In this document: positions 32,328 to 41,696 of the stretch, piece after piece
How positions within the stretch are numbered: the stretch's first letter is position 1
Layout of the letters: each line of letters opens with the position of its first letter
Origin: Corynespora cassiicola
Lineage: Eukaryota; Ascomycota; Dothideomycetes; Pleosporales; Corynesporascaceae
Direction of reading: 5' to 3'
DNA: 64,000 nt
Assembly (NCBI GenBank): GCA_022059125.1
Contig: JAEUWY010000005.1
Span: 3,162,001-3,226,000, forward strand
Notes under the pieces: generated by a model
Database searches by the model: none
What the model was told of the DNA's origin: nothing
The model's input: the letters and a program-made list of their open reading frames with translations, nothing else
Program-made: the position numbers and the translations under genes

Positions 32328-33381
32328 CTAGTCATGTTTCCATGCCTGTTTCACTAGTTCTGCGACACCCCGCGGTTTAATCTCAGGGAACATGTCGTTC
32401 AATGAGCGAGCAGGCTTGAAATCGAGCAGTCCCGTAGCAAACATGATTTCGACAGAGGCAATAGTATCTTGGTACTGTTCCTTGGGGACAACGCCATAAA
32501 GCAGTTTGTGGGAGGGTAGTTCGGTCAATTCCCCCTTCTCCAACTTCTCCAAGGAATCATACGAGACGTCGAACTTGACCCCCTTGGCATCCTCTGCAAT
32601 CTTAAGAAACTGGTTCCAAGTTACCTTGTCCCCAATAATGTATGATTCAGGCTCCCACTTATCGACAGTAAGAAGCTTGGCTACGAAGCGGCCGATGTCG
32701 AAGCTGTAGGTGAAAGTGACGGGGGTATCGCCAGATCCTGGAATAGCGGCTACGTTGTGGATAATATCAAGGACTGGAGTCAGGGCAGGCATGTACGTCT
32801 TGACACGCCCAGTAGCAACATAGTAGTCGAGAAAGTAGCCATTGATGATTGCTGTGTACTCCAGCGAGCTCTTATCGAGCCTTTGCAAGAATTCGTATTT
32901 CTGTTTAAAGAATGGGGACTTCTCGACTAGTCTGGCATGAAAAAGCATCAGCAAGCTTGCGTTATTTCGGGGGAATAGTCAGACTTACGCGGCGTCGTAG
33001 CGAAATCCCCACGTGCTGGGAATGTACCGTTTGGTTGTTTTTGACTTTTCAGAAGCAGTGATGAGAGCGGTCTCTGGATCATACCCTGACCGGGTATCAA
33101 GGGCTGAAATAACAGTGTCGATCCCATTCGACTCGAGCACACTCGCAAGGGAATCAGCATCGCCATAGTTGACGGCGATTATCGGGACCCCAAGCTCTTT
33201 CGCTTTGACATCATCAGCCTGTGGTAACACATGAGCCTTGAAGAAGATGTAATGTGCTTATTGTGTAGTTTACCTTCCTAGCAAGGACAATCACCTTGAA
33301 ATCGCCTGCAGCGAGGAATTCATCGATAAGCGCACGGCCAAGCATGCCGGTGCCGCCCGCTACTGCAACGATAGATGACAT
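32328..33381 (-). CDS. NmrA-like / isoflavone-reductase-like NAD(P)-binding protein
   Basis: Exons 33381-33274, 33218-32989 and 32931-32328 give 313 aa. Introns of 55 and 57 nt keep frame; a TTGCTGATG branch site precedes the last acceptor. The N-terminus MSSIVAVAGGTGMLGRALIDEF has the GGTGxLG dinucleotide fold. DTVISAL, KRYIPSTWGFRYDAA and SPFFKQKYEFLQRL follow the fungal NmrA-like pattern (P-S-x-(F/W)-G). No classical SDR Tyr-Lys pair is expected. Members are either oxidoreductases on small phenolics or redox sensors without catalysis; the sequence does not decide. The gene sits in a 2.4-kb GC-balanced island between two RIP-destroyed blocks yet looks intact. Confidence 0.88.
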
Positions 33382-34230
33382 GTTGATGCTTAAAATTGAA
33401 ATGGTTGATGGCAGGTGCTTCTTTGAAGTTTTTTAATCTTGTCTCAGCAGATAGGGCTGCTACGGCAATGACAGCAGCGGCTATTTATGCCATGTCACTC
33501 CCATGCAGGGCGAAATTACCAGTGTGGTTTTATTTCTAAGCTGTGCGAAACAACTCACACATTCGGCTGACGGGAGGAAGAACATTCCGTATTTCCTAAT
33601 CAGGCAGTAGATCGTTTCTCGGCTACAAGTATAGGGGTGACACAGTATGCCCCGTAGATATATGGTGGTCGATGGGTTCGCTCGGGTTGTCATTCGATTG
33701 GATAGCTCGCGGAAGCCTTTCTTTGATTGGCGGGTGTTGAGCCCGCGGCAGCCAAACCTTGTCGAGATTCTATTCGTAACCGCGTCCCCAAATCGATCTC
33801 CCCAGGCTTCTGGCCTTGCGCCCTGGTGTTCAAAGCTGCGGTACTTGCCGTGGTTTTGCCGGGCAGGGCCTCCTCACACCAGGGCATGGAAGGTTTCTAC
33901 ACGTGGTCCTAGAAAATGGATAGGTTGCCTAGTGTCGGTCCGCGAGAGGATGAGTGAACGAAACGGTCTCGATTCTACCACAGGACCTACCAGATCCGCT
34001 ATTTATCAGTATGTGGAGTTTGTAGTTCGTTTGGAGATTAGTCAATTCCTTTTCTCACAGTACCCACTGAAAAGTCTAACAAGTGAAATCACTCTTTCCT
34101 GAACTACAAGCTCTACATGAAGCTTTCCACCAAGCTCGAGTACGTAGTTACGGCCGTTGCATTTTAAATCACTCATCGAGTCTACAGTGCTAAGCTTTGT
34201 AAGAATACTAAGTATCTAAGAATGTTTAGC
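33382..34230. other. Intergenic flank of the NmrA-like gene up to the AT-rich edge
   Basis: About 850 bases of balanced composition. Overlapping open frames around 33647-34102 (+) and 33690-33887 (-) match no family I know. No gene called. Confidence 0.4.
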
Positions 34231-34875
34231 GAACATGCTATAGGAACATAACAATATTCCTTCTCAAAATTTAATACTTTATATTTTTTATTTTTAGTTC
34301 TTTCTAAAATTAAATCTACTTAATTAAAACTATTTAAAGTATTAAATTTTTTTTTTAAATACTGTAGCAGAGTAATATTTTAATAGTTTTTTTTTTTAAA
34401 AAAATAGTCTACTAAAAAAAGTTATTTAATACTAGCTGTTTATTAAAAAAAGTAGAAATTAGTATAAAATTTTTATATAACGTATTTTATAAGCGAGTTA
34501 GTAACTTAAATAAGTTAGTAATATTTAATTTACGTACTACCTGCGCTAAATAATTATATATTCCTTTAATAATAACTAATTTAAAAAAATTATACTAAAA
34601 CTAATATTTAGTTTACTTTTTTAATATTAATACGTAATATATTTAAAGCGTTAATTAAACTATAACTATATATAAAGTATTTTAAAATATTTTTATAAAC
34701 TAACGCGCTAAAAAGTATATATAATATAATTATAAAATAAATTTAAAGCGTTTAATAAAAAAAATAATTATAGTTTAAAAAATTATTAAGCAGTTTATAT
34801 AAAAATTTACGTTTTTAAAATTTTATATAATATAAAAAATAAGCAAGCGGGTTAGACAAGCGAGCGGGTTACTTA
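34231..34875. repeat. AT-rich block 2: RIP-destroyed repeat DNA
   Basis: About 650 bases of AT-rich sequence with end motifs of Fot1-like elements: AAGCGAGTTAGTAACTTAAA near 34492, and a doubled AAGCGAGCGGGTT-type motif at about 34842-34870. It continues without a break, in homology terms, at 41697 on the other side of the intact retrotransposon (ACTTAATACT joined to AAGCATTTATATA resembles 58296-58318). Confidence 0.75.
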
Positions 34876-34880
34876 ATACT
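34876..34880. repeat. Target-site duplication, left (ATACT)
   Basis: ATACT directly before the LTR, repeated at 41692-41696 directly after the other LTR. A 5-nt duplication is normal for Ty3/gypsy integration. Confidence 0.9.
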
Positions 34881-35250
34881 TGTTAAGGCTGTGCTACAGG
34901 CTATGAGCGAGGCTAGGGAGCAAGTAGCTGCTTGGGTTGATTCTCGGGGATAAGTACTGGTAGGGTCACGTGAGTGAAACGATGTGCGATATGCTGTACG
35001 GGTCTCCGTGTTGGCAGATAGAGCACGATAGGTTGATAGTCAATTCCAAACGATAGATTTGCTAACAAGGTGAACACAATTGTAGAGTACAATTGTGTGG
35101 ACTATATACATGTGCCTGAGGCTTCTGCTCAGTACTGCTCAGTTGCTCAGTACTGCTGAGCGGACTGATCAACTGAGCACGTCACGTGACCAGCCATGGC
35201 GGTGCGACCCTGTCGGCCCCGTCATTGGCCCACGTTTGTGGCTCATAACA
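34881..35250 (-). repeat. LTR (3' LTR in sense)
   Basis: In sense it begins TGTTATGAGCC and ends CCTTAACA, with TG...CA borders. Contains two CACGTG boxes (GTCACGTGA near 34968 and GTCACGTGACC near 35181), TATATA at 35103-35108, and nested GCTCAGTACTGCTCAG repeats around 35138-35162. Confidence 0.95.
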
Positions 35251-35266
35251 CTATCCCCCCTCTAGC
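35251..35266 (-). other. Polypurine tract of the retrotransposon
   Basis: On the minus strand GCTAGAGGGGGGATAG lies immediately before the sense 3' LTR, the expected primer site for plus-strand DNA synthesis. Confidence 0.8.
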
Positions 35267-35291
35267 CTAGCTCGGTCCTCTGAGCTAACAT

Positions 35292-35903
35292 ATGACGCGC
35301 GGGTTTCCCTCGTTGCTGCCCACTTTCGCAACGATGCCTAAAACACCAACAGTCTCCAGTACCGTCCGCCGTCATCGCCTAGCTGATTTTGTCGAGGCCG
35401 TAGGAGAAGTCATGGTTCAAAAGTGTTCGACTTGCGTAAAGCATAAACGAGTGTGTAAGGTGCATGTTCGTTCCGGAAAGTGCAGTGAGTGTCTGCATCG
35501 CGGGCAGCGGTGCAACATTCGCGTTACTCAGTCCGAGTTCCAGCGTCTTGCTAAGGAGAAAGAGAAATTGCGACAACAGATAAAGGAGTCGCGCGAAGCG
35601 CAGGATGCGGCTGTGAAAGCGCATGAAAAGGCCTTGGAGGACTTGCAGGTGGCGAGAGCCAAAGAAGAGCGGCTTCGTCAACAGATGGACTTGCTCGATC
35701 GTCGTGCGGAGGAGGCCATATCGGTGGAGGAACGAGACCTGGAGGAGCAAGAGCAGCGGGAACGCGAGGCGTTGTCCGAAGTTCTTACTTTCGACGGTCC
35801 TTCCGAGGGTCTTGCTCTTAACCTTTCTCCGAGCACTTGGAGCGCTATCGAGGGTTTTCCCGACAACTTCTGGGAAGTACCCGTGTCGTCCGCTGGTCCC
35901 TAA
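35292..35903 (+). CDS. Antisense accessory ORF: Gal4-like Zn2Cys6 motif plus coiled coil
   Basis: A 203-aa ORF inside the retrotransposon but opposite to gag and pol, beginning 42 nt inside the LTR and overlapping the 3' end of pol by 59 nt tail to tail. A second ATG at 35334 (MPKTPTVSS) may be the true start. Cysteines at residues 45, 48, 55, 64, 67 and 74 give CX2CX6CX8CX2CX6C, which fits the Zn2Cys6 consensus (CX2CX6CX5-12CX2CX6-8C) with basic residues between them ([16 protein letters not shown]). Residues about 82-163 form a highly charged, heptad-rich coiled coil; the tail (about 165-203) is acidic/aromatic. This is the layout of a dimeric DNA-binding regulator. Function is unknown: control of the element's own LTR or of targeting is possible. 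I recall similar dispersed proteins in other fungi but cannot check. Confidence 0.75.
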   Translation: MTRGFPSLLPTFATMPKTPTVSSTVRRHRLADFVEAVGEVMVQKCSTCVKHKRVCKVHVRSGKCSECLHRGQRCNIRVTQSEFQRLAKEKEKLRQQIKESREAQDAAVKAHEKALEDLQVARAKEERLRQQMDLLDRRAEEAISVEERDLEEQEQREREALSEVLTFDGPSEGLALNLSPSTWSAIEGFPDNFWEVPVSSAGP

Positions 35904-38900
35904 GTGTTTGGTCGTGTACGATGTGTCGCCTTTCTTCGGGTATGTTTTCTTTGATTACCCCTGTGTAGTAGTGGAGGTGATTTCGTCTTCGGCTTTCCTT
36001 GAGTAGTCGCTGACAGTTCTTCAGGTTTCGTTCTGGTTCCCAAGTGTTTTCCGAATCTGGGTATCCTTTCCATTTGACCAACCATTCCTGTGCGAAGTGG
36101 TTGTCGCGGAATTCGTCTCGTCCTATCTCGCGGTAGCCTACTAGCGCTTCTACTTCGAATTCGACTTCTTCTTCCGTCTCGTAATGGAAGTGTTCTTGGA
36201 CTGGTGTTTCGGCGTCGGCAGGTTCCAATAGTGACACATGGAACACTGGGTGTATTCTAGCATTGGCAGGGAGTTGGAGTTTATAGTTGACTGGTCCCTT
36301 TCGTTCTAGAATCAAAAATGGTCCGACCTTGACGTGATCCAATTTCTTGCTTGGTCGTGTCGTTCGAAGATTTTTCGTGAGAAGATACACTTTATCCCCC
36401 CTCTTTAGCTGAGGTGCCATTTTTCGTTTCTGGTTGACATAAGAAATGGTCTTGCGTTGTGCTGTCTCGATATTCTTTCGTAATTGTTCGTGAAGTTCTC
36501 GTAATTCTCCCGATTTGTCCATTGCTTGACTTGCAACTGGCTTGATTCGTTCTTCCTTAATCCTTGGTAATAGGAGATTTGGGTGTGTCCCGTGTAATGC
36601 ATAATAAGGAGATTGCTTCGTCGTTACTGATTCTCTGTTGTTGAATGCGAGTTGTGCCATGGGTAGTAGTGATACCCAATTATTTTGTTTTTGGTTGCTA
36701 TACATCCGTAGGTATGTTTTCATGGTCTGGTTTGTTCTTTCTGTTTGACCGTCTGTCTGTGGATGGTATGCCGTTGATAATTTTCTTTTAATTCCGATGG
36801 CTGACATCAGTGTCGTCCAGTAGTTTGATGTGAAGAGTTTGTCTCTGTCGCTGATGATTGATTGAGGCAATCCGTGATACCTAACTACGCGATCCAGAAT
36901 AACCTGTGCTAGTTCCGGCGCAGTGTAGTTGTCTCTAAATGGAATCATTTCTGCGTATTTCGTGAATCTGTCCACAACCACTAGGATGGCATTGTAGGGT
37001 ACTCTGGAAACCGGGTCGTGAGACGTTGGTAATCCGGTGACAAAGTCCATAGCAATGTCTGTCCATGGTTTGTCTGGTATTTCTACAGCTTGTAGTTCTC
37101 CATATTGAGCGTGTGTACTGTGCTTGTTCTTTTGACATGTTGTGCATTTCTTGATGAACTTCGCTACTTTGTCTTTCAATCCAGGGATGTCGTACGTTCG
37201 TTGTATCAGTTTGATCGTTTGTTCGACACCTGGGTGTCCGTGCAACGGATCTTCGTGATACTGCTGGATGATGGTTTGATGAAGTTCTTCTGGTACTTGT
37301 TGATGTACTGTCATGATAAGATTGATGCTGCGTGCTGGCCCTAAAGTGCCGTCTGGCGCTTGCTTGAGGATAGCAGCTTCGTTCGTTGACTTGGTTCCTG
37401 CGATGTCCGTCCTTCGACTCAGAGCATCTGCTCTTCCATTTTCTTTGCCTGGTGTGTAGACAATCTTGAATTTGTACTGTCCTAGTTCTTCACTCCATCT
37501 GGTATGTCGTCGGTCTAATGGTTTGGTTGTCGTGAATGTCATTAGATTCTTGTGGTCCGAGTATACCGTGAGTTCTGAACAGCTTTCTGCGTAGATTCTC
37601 CAATGCTTGAGAGAGTCTATGATGGCAAGTAATTCCTTGTCGTGAACATCGTAGTTTTCTTCAGCTCCGCTGAACTTTCTCGAATAGTAGGCAATCGGGT
37701 GCCATTTGCCTTCTTTTTCTTGACTGATGCATGCTCCCATTGCTAGGTCTGATGCGTCTGTTTCCATGCGTAAGGGTTTTCCACTGGTGAAAGATATGAG
37801 AACCGGTGGTGATATGCTTGCTTCTTTGAGTGTCTCAAAGGCTTGTTGTTGGTCTGTATCCCACTTAAATGGTACATCTTTTCTTGTTAATTTGGTGAGT
37901 GGTAGTGCCTTTTCTGAGTAGTGATCGATGAACTGCCTGTTGAAGTTGCAGAATCCTAAGAAGGATTGTATGTCCTTGACGTTCTTTGGCGTAGGCCAGT
38001 TCTTGACTACTTCAATTTTCTTTGGACTGATCTTGACTCCGTGTCTTCCCACAATGTGTCCTAAGAATTCAACTTCTTCTTTGTGGAATTCACATTTCTC
38101 TGGTTTGAGTCGTAGTCCTGCTTTTCCCAAACATTCCAGTACTGTTCGTACGTGCTGGACGTGTTCCTTGAGGTCCTTGGAAAAGACTAGGATGTCATCT
38201 AGGTATGCGATGACGAATATGTCTAGGTGTGCTCTCAACACGTTGTTGATGAGTGCCTGACATGTCGCAGGTGCGTTGGTAAGACCGAATGGCATTACAA
38301 GATATTCATAGTGCCCATACCGCGTCCGGAATGCCGTCTTCCATTCTTCACCTTTCTTCATGCGTATCAAGTTGTACGCGCCTCGGAGATCTAAGGCTGT
38401 AAATATCTGTGCTCCAGATAGCCTATCTCTGAGCTCTTGAATGTTCGGTAGTGGATATCTGTTCTTGATCGTGATGTTGTTGAGTTTCCTAAAATCCACA
38501 CATAACCGTAGGGATCCATCTTTCTTGGGAACAAAGATGATCGGGTATCCCGCCTCTGACGTTGATTCGCGTATGAATCCTTTCTTGAGGTTTTCATCGA
38601 GGTATGCTCGTAACGATACGAGTTCTTTTTCCGTTAGACTGTAGATGGGCTCGAAAGTCGGATGCTTTCCTTCCTGAAGGGCTATTTCGCAGTCCCAGGG
38701 CTGATGCTTAGGTAACGCTCTGTCGTCTACCTCTTCTCGAAAGAGTGGTTCCCATTTGCTGTACTCTTCGGGGATTACAGGAGTTGCGCGAGTTGTCTCC
38801 AAATCTCTCACTTCTTTGTCCGGTGGCTCCTTGTCGGATCTGGTGGAGTCGACCTTTCTTCTTGAAAGCGTCTTAGTCGATCCCTTGCTGCCTATGTTAT

Positions 38901-39378
38901 TCAGCGTGATCTCATCTACCATCGAACGCTGCCGATGCGTAGGTCCCGATGCGATGGCGCACTCGCATCCTATGAACGAAAGCTTCTTTTTCGCCCAGTC
39001 GATATATGGGTTATGCTTTCTGAACCATGGAAGTCCTAAAATGACGTCGTGGATGGCCGTGCCCATGATGTCGAAGGAGATCTCTTCCTGGTGTCCCTGG
39101 ATGTCCATGATGGTCGTGGCTTCTTGATCCATCAATGCTTTTCCTGGCATCTTCCTTCCAGTTGCCGTGTGGAGGAAATAGGGTCGCTCGTGGGCATGCG
39201 TTCTTGCCTTACTACGCTTTACAGCCTGCTGTGAAAGGTAGTTGCGCTGAGCCCCTGTGTCTAATAATGCCTTCATCCAGTATCCATTAAGCTTGACAGG
39301 TAGCTTGACTAAGTTCTCTGAGTTGGTAGCGCACAATGCCTTGGGTCGATCCCAGGCGCTAAGTGCTGTCCTAAAAAA
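35845..39378 (-). CDS. pol: Pol polyprotein: protease, RT, RNase H, integrase, chromodomain
   Basis: Frame open on the minus strand from the frameshift site (39378) to the stop at 35845-35847, about 1178 codons. No ATG precedes the protease, so expression as a Gag-Pol fusion by -1 shifting is expected. Domains in order: aspartic protease ([12 protein letters not shown], about 39262), reverse transcriptase ([17 protein letters not shown]; catalytic YLDD at 38194-38205), RNase H ([15 protein letters not shown]), integrase HHCC finger ([10 protein letters not shown]...CTTCQKNK), integrase core D...D...E ([31 protein letters not shown]), GPY/F module ([21 protein letters not shown]) and chromodomain ([19 protein letters not shown], about 36090-36030). 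All catalytic residues are intact. The chromodomain is known in chromoviruses to direct integration to heterochromatin, which fits the insertion site. Confidence 0.95.
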   Translation of the reverse strand, partial: FFRTALSAWDRPKALCATNSENLVKLPVKLNGYWMKALLDTGAQRNYLSQQAVKRSKARTHAHERPYFLHTATGRKMPGKALMDQEATTIMDIQGHQEEISFDIMGTAIHDVILGLPWFRKHNPYIDWAKKKLSFIGCECAIASGPTHRQRSMVDEITLNNIGSKGSTKTLSRRKVDSTRSDKEPPDKEVRDLETTRATPVIPEEYSKWEPLFREEVDDRALPKHQPWDCEIALQEGKHPTFEPIYSLTEKELVSLRAYLDENLKKGFIRESTSEAGYPIIFVPKKDGSLRLCVDFRKLNNITIKNRYPLPNIQELRDRLSGAQIFTALDLRGAYNLIRMKKGEEWKTAFRTRYGHYEYLVMPFGLTNAPATCQALINNVLRAHLDIFVIAYLDDILVFSKDLKEHVQHVRTVLECLGKAGLRLKPEKCEFHKEEVEFLGHIVGRHGVKISPKKIEVVKNWPTPKNVKDIQSFLGFCNFNRQFIDHYSEKALPLTKLTRKDVPFKWDTDQQQAFETLKEASISPPVLISFTSGKPLRMETDASDLAMGACISQEKEGKWHPIAYYSRKFSGAEENYDVHDKELLAIIDSLKHWRIYAESCSELTVYSDHKNLMTFTTTKPLDRRHTRWSEELGQYKFKIVYTPGKENGRADALSRRTDIAGTKSTNEAAILKQAPDGTLGPARSINLIMTVHQQVPEELHQTIIQQYHEDPLHGHPGVEQTIKLIQRTYDIPGLKDKVAKFIKKCTTCQKNKHSTHAQYGELQAVEIPDKPWTDIAMDFVTGLPTSHDPVSRVPYNAILVVVDRFTKYAEMIPFRDNYTAPELAQVILDRVVRYHGLPQSIISDRDKLFTSNYWTTLMSAIGIKRKLSTAYHPQTDGQTERTNQTMKTYLRMYSNQKQNNWVSLLPMAQLAFNNRESVTTKQSPYYALHGTHPNLLLPRIKEERIKPVASQAMDKSGELRELHEQLRKNIETAQRKTISYVNQKRKMAPQLKRGDKVYLLTKNLRTTRPSKKLDHVKVGPFLILERKGPVNYKLQLPANARIHPVFHVSLLEPADAETPVQEHFHYETEEEVEFEVEALVGYREIGRDEFRDNHFAQEWLVKWKGYPDSENTWEPERNLKNCQRLLKESRRRNHLHYYTGVIKENIPEERRHIVHDQTLRDQRTTRVLPRSCRENPR

Positions 39379-41303
39379 GACTCGTTGCTGAATCCATACA
39401 AGCGTTTCTCATTCCAGTGACGTTCGCAATCATCGTGTAAGCATGTTTGCCAGAGATCTTGCGTACATCTCCTGTTGACTAGCATGTTCGTTGCGAGTTC
39501 TTCAGCTTCGTTCATCCCGGGGAAATGTTGTGATTGTCGTTTGTCCCATAGGTGAGTGTCGCATACATGTGTCTCGCAGTCGAACCATTGATGTTTGCAT
39601 TCGCGTGGTTTGGATGGAAACCAGTTTGCGGCCATCTTGTCCGAGTAGTGGATTTGACATTGGTCTTCTCGACAAGAGGTCCATGAGTAAGTTACGTGTT
39701 TTGGATTCCTTGGGTCTAGGTAGTATTGCAGTTCTTGCGTGTTTCGGCTTCGTAGAGGACTTGGAACCGTGTTTGGTTCGCTGTCAGGGTCTGGTAAAAC
39801 TCCCAGTTTGATTCCTGAATCTGGTTGATTGACTCGTTCCCATGCCTTGGAACTGCGTCGTTGTCGGCGTTCCTCTGGGTCTTGATTTTCTTTGTCTGAG
39901 TCATTGTGCCTCTTTGTCCGTTTGCGCGTTACAGGTGATTCTTCCCGCCATGCGGGCGTTCTTGTCGAATCTCTCCTGTGTTCCTTAAGAGCTTCGGCCA
40001 ATTCTTGTATTTCTTCGAGGTCCTTGTTCATCCTGAATCGTGCGAGTTCGGGTGGCGTGCTGCCATCGCTGTTTCTTTCGAACTCGTAACTGGCGTCGCT
40101 TAGATAGTCTTCGTGATCGTGTGCTTCGCGAAAGGCTTCTTCTTCCTCGGGGCTAGGTCCTTCAAATTTGACTTCTTTAAGGATGCTCCTAGGCTCCGTT
40201 TGAGTGCCTTTGTCTTGATACTGAACACAATCGAAGAATCCCTCCGTTTCTCCATGTCGCAGTGGTTCGCTGTCGCAGATGAATCCCGTTTTCTGGAATC
40301 TGTCTACGACGACTTTCCATTCATCGTCTGCGTCGGATTCGTCATCCGGAGTGGTTTGCAATACATTTAGCTGTCGAACGACCTTGTTCTTTGATCGACA
40401 GTCTCTTGCGATGTGGCCTGTCTTTCCACACGCGTAGCAAGTTATAGCCTTGCCTTTAGGCTTGTCGTTTCTCTTTTTGTTACCTCCTCGTCCCGCTTCC
40501 TGGATATTACCGAGGACCATTGGTTCGTCACCATAGGTGTCACGAGTGAGATGCGTTACCTTGCGTTCAACTCGTTTACCGGTGTTGGCGTTGTAGTACC
40601 CTTTGCCATAGCTTGGTTTGGTACGTTGTCGGTATCGTGGGTTTTGGTCCTGGCGTAATTCCATACGCAGTTCGTACAGTTTCTGATCGATGTCGATGGA
40701 CTCATTTATAAGTTGTTCAAGCGTGTCGAGCTGAGCTCCAGAACGCATGAGTTCTTCTTTGACGTTGGGTTTGAGTCCTTGGCGGTACATCGTCATAAGT
40801 GCCTTGTCATCCCATTCCGTGAGGATCGACAGTTGCTGAAATTCGTTGGCGTAGTCAGCAGCTGAAGCCCGTTGTTTGAGATGTTGGATGTCTCGTCCGG
40901 CAATTGTATCCTTGTTGGCGATTCCGAAGACTTGTTTGATCTTCTCCTTGAATTCATCGAAATCCTCCATCCATTCGTTGACGTCGTCGTTGGCTTCGCC
41001 GTCCTTGTACTTGATGAGAGCTGGTTTGATCCATTGAAGTGCTTTGCCTCTCATGTACGTGGCTGCGAACATGACGCGTTTCTTTTCCTTAACGTTTCCA
41101 CCTTGGAAGTCGAAGAACAAGTCGAGCTGCAAGAGCCAGTCTTCGAGCTTGCTTCGTTCTCCATGGTAGAGGTCAGGTGTTGCTACTTTGATAGAATTGT
41201 TGTCTGCCGTGTTAGGTTGTACGATTGCACCAGTAGTGGCCTTAGCACCAACAGTGCTACTGGTTGGGGTTGAGGGTGCGCGTGATCCTGAAGTGGTACT
41301 CAT
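39309..41303 (-). CDS. gag: Gag polyprotein with CCHC knuckle and a three-module Cys/His tail
   Basis: 664 aa from the ATG at 41303, only 18 nt after the LTR. Residues about 40-240 resemble the retrotransposon Gag capsid domain ([33 protein letters not shown]). A CCHC knuckle, [14 protein letters not shown], is at residues 289-302. Unlike compact Ty3-type Gags, about 360 residues follow: an acidic region, then three modules W-x2-C-x4-C-x2-H-x3-(D/E/K)K with Trp at residues 541, 573 and 618. The slippery site lies at SFL (39378-39372) about 30 residues after the last module; the zero-frame product ends 21 codons later. Capsid assembly and RNA packaging are the family role; the tail's role is unknown. 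Confidence 0.93.
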   Translation of the reverse strand: MSTTSGSRAPSTPTSSTVGAKATTGAIVQPNTADNNSIKVATPDLYHGERSKLEDWLLQLDLFFDFQGGNVKEKKRVMFAATYMRGKALQWIKPALIKYKDGEANDDVNEWMEDFDEFKEKIKQVFGIANKDTIAGRDIQHLKQRASAADYANEFQQLSILTEWDDKALMTMYRQGLKPNVKEELMRSGAQLDTLEQLINESIDIDQKLYELRMELRQDQNPRYRQRTKPSYGKGYYNANTGKRVERKVTHLTRDTYGDEPMVLGNIQEAGRGGNKKRNDKPKGKAITCYACGKTGHIARDCRSKNKVVRQLNVLQTTPDDESDADDEWKVVVDRFQKTGFICDSEPLRHGETEGFFDCVQYQDKGTQTEPRSILKEVKFEGPSPEEEEAFREAHDHEDYLSDASYEFERNSDGSTPPELARFRMNKDLEEIQELAEALKEHRRDSTRTPAWREESPVTRKRTKRHNDSDKENQDPEERRQRRSSKAWERVNQPDSGIKLGVLPDPDSEPNTVPSPLRSRNTQELQYYLDPRNPKHVTYSWTSCREDQCQIHYSDKMAANWFPSKPRECKHQWFDCETHVCDTHLWDKRQSQHFPGMNEAEELATNMLVNRRCTQDLWQTCLHDDCERHWNEKRLYGFSNESFLGQHLAPGIDPRHCALPTQRT
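39327..39378 (-). promoter_or_regulatory. -1 ribosomal frameshift signal between gag and pol
   Basis: On the minus strand TTTTTTA (39378-39372) is in the gag register T_TTT_TTA (Phe-Leu of NESFLG), the canonical X_XXY_YYZ heptamer. Slipping by -1 enters exactly the pol frame. After a 10-nt spacer, TAGCGC (39361-39356) pairs with GCGCTA (39332-39327), and the inner CTGGG/CCCAAG pair with one bulged base around an ATCGA loop, making a hairpin. Frames and pairing are seen; slippage itself is inferred. Confidence 0.85.
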
Positions 41304-41311
41304 CTTGAAGG

Positions 41312-41321
41312 GTGTTCACAA
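41312..41321 (-). other. Primer-binding site, candidate self-primer
   Basis: The bases directly after the sense 5' LTR read TTGTGAACACC. This lacks the TGG start expected for a tRNA 3' end. Its GTGAACAC (41319-41312) is the exact complement of GTGTTCAC in the LTR (sense, 41518-41511), about 30 nt downstream of the TATA box, where the mRNA should begin. This is the arrangement of Tf1-type self-priming. Confidence 0.5.
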
Positions 41322-41691
41322 TGTTAAGGCTGTGCTACAGGCTATGAGCGAGGCTAGGGAGCAAGTAGCTGCTTGGGTTGATTCTCGGGGATAAGTACTG
41401 GTAGGGTCACGTGAGTGAAACGATGTGCGATATGCTGTACGGGTCTCCGTGTTGGCAGATAGAGCACGATAGGTTGATAGTCAATTCCAAACGATAGATT
41501 TGCTAACAAGGTGAACACAATTGTAGAGTACAATTGTGTGGACTATATACATGTGCCTGAGGCTTCTGCTCAGTACTGCTCAGTTGCTCAGTACTGCTGA
41601 GCGGACTGATCAACTGAGCACGTCACGTGACCAGCCATGGCGGTGCGACCCTGTCGGCCCCGTCATTGGCCCACGTTTGTGGCTCATAACA
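41322..41691 (-). repeat. LTR (5' LTR in sense)
   Basis: Same 370 bases as 34881-35250 with no difference found by eye. Provides the sense promoter; the TATA box is listed separately. Confidence 0.95.
41544..41549 (-). promoter_or_regulatory. LTR TATA box (TATATA, reads on both strands)
   Basis: TATATA in the 5' LTR; the same box is at 35103-35108 in the other LTR. Being self-complementary it could serve gag-pol on the minus strand and, from the left LTR, the antisense ORF on the plus strand, whose ATG lies about 184 nt downstream. Confidence 0.5.
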
Positions 41692-41696
41692 ATACT
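41692..41696. repeat. Target-site duplication, right (ATACT)
   Basis: Matches 34876-34880; confirms clean integration without later LTR recombination with another copy. Confidence 0.9.

Larger units (their letters stand above)
34881..41691 (-). mobile_element. Complete Ty3/gypsy LTR retrotransposon (chromovirus), un-mutated
   Basis: 6811 nt with two 370-nt LTRs that I find identical by eye, and a 5-nt target duplication. Sense is the minus strand: 5' LTR 41691-41322, primer-binding site, gag (41303-39309), a -1 frameshift signal, pol (to 35845), polypurine tract, 3' LTR 35250-34881. Pol order is protease, reverse transcriptase, RNase H, integrase, chromodomain, which defines a Ty3/gypsy chromovirus. 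A further ORF runs antisense at the 3' end (35292-35903). No stop or frameshift interrupts any part and composition is balanced, unlike all the surrounding repeat DNA. It inserted into an already RIP-damaged relic. Probably still able to move. Confidence 0.95.

Noticed and set aside
33647..34102. Overlapping open frames on both strands near the NmrA-like gene
   Set aside because: No conserved motif and competing frames of similar length; chance open reading in GC-balanced DNA is sufficient.
39491..41273. Plus-strand open frames opposite gag
   Set aside because: They are short, overlap each other, show no motif, and gag on the minus strand explains the coding signal. Unlike them, the antisense ORF at 35292 has a cysteine pattern and does not lie inside a conserved domain.
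41304..41321. Conventional tRNA primer-binding site after the 5' LTR
   Set aside because: The site starts TTGTGAAC, not TGG, and I could not match it to a known tRNA 3' end; kept as a self-priming candidate instead.
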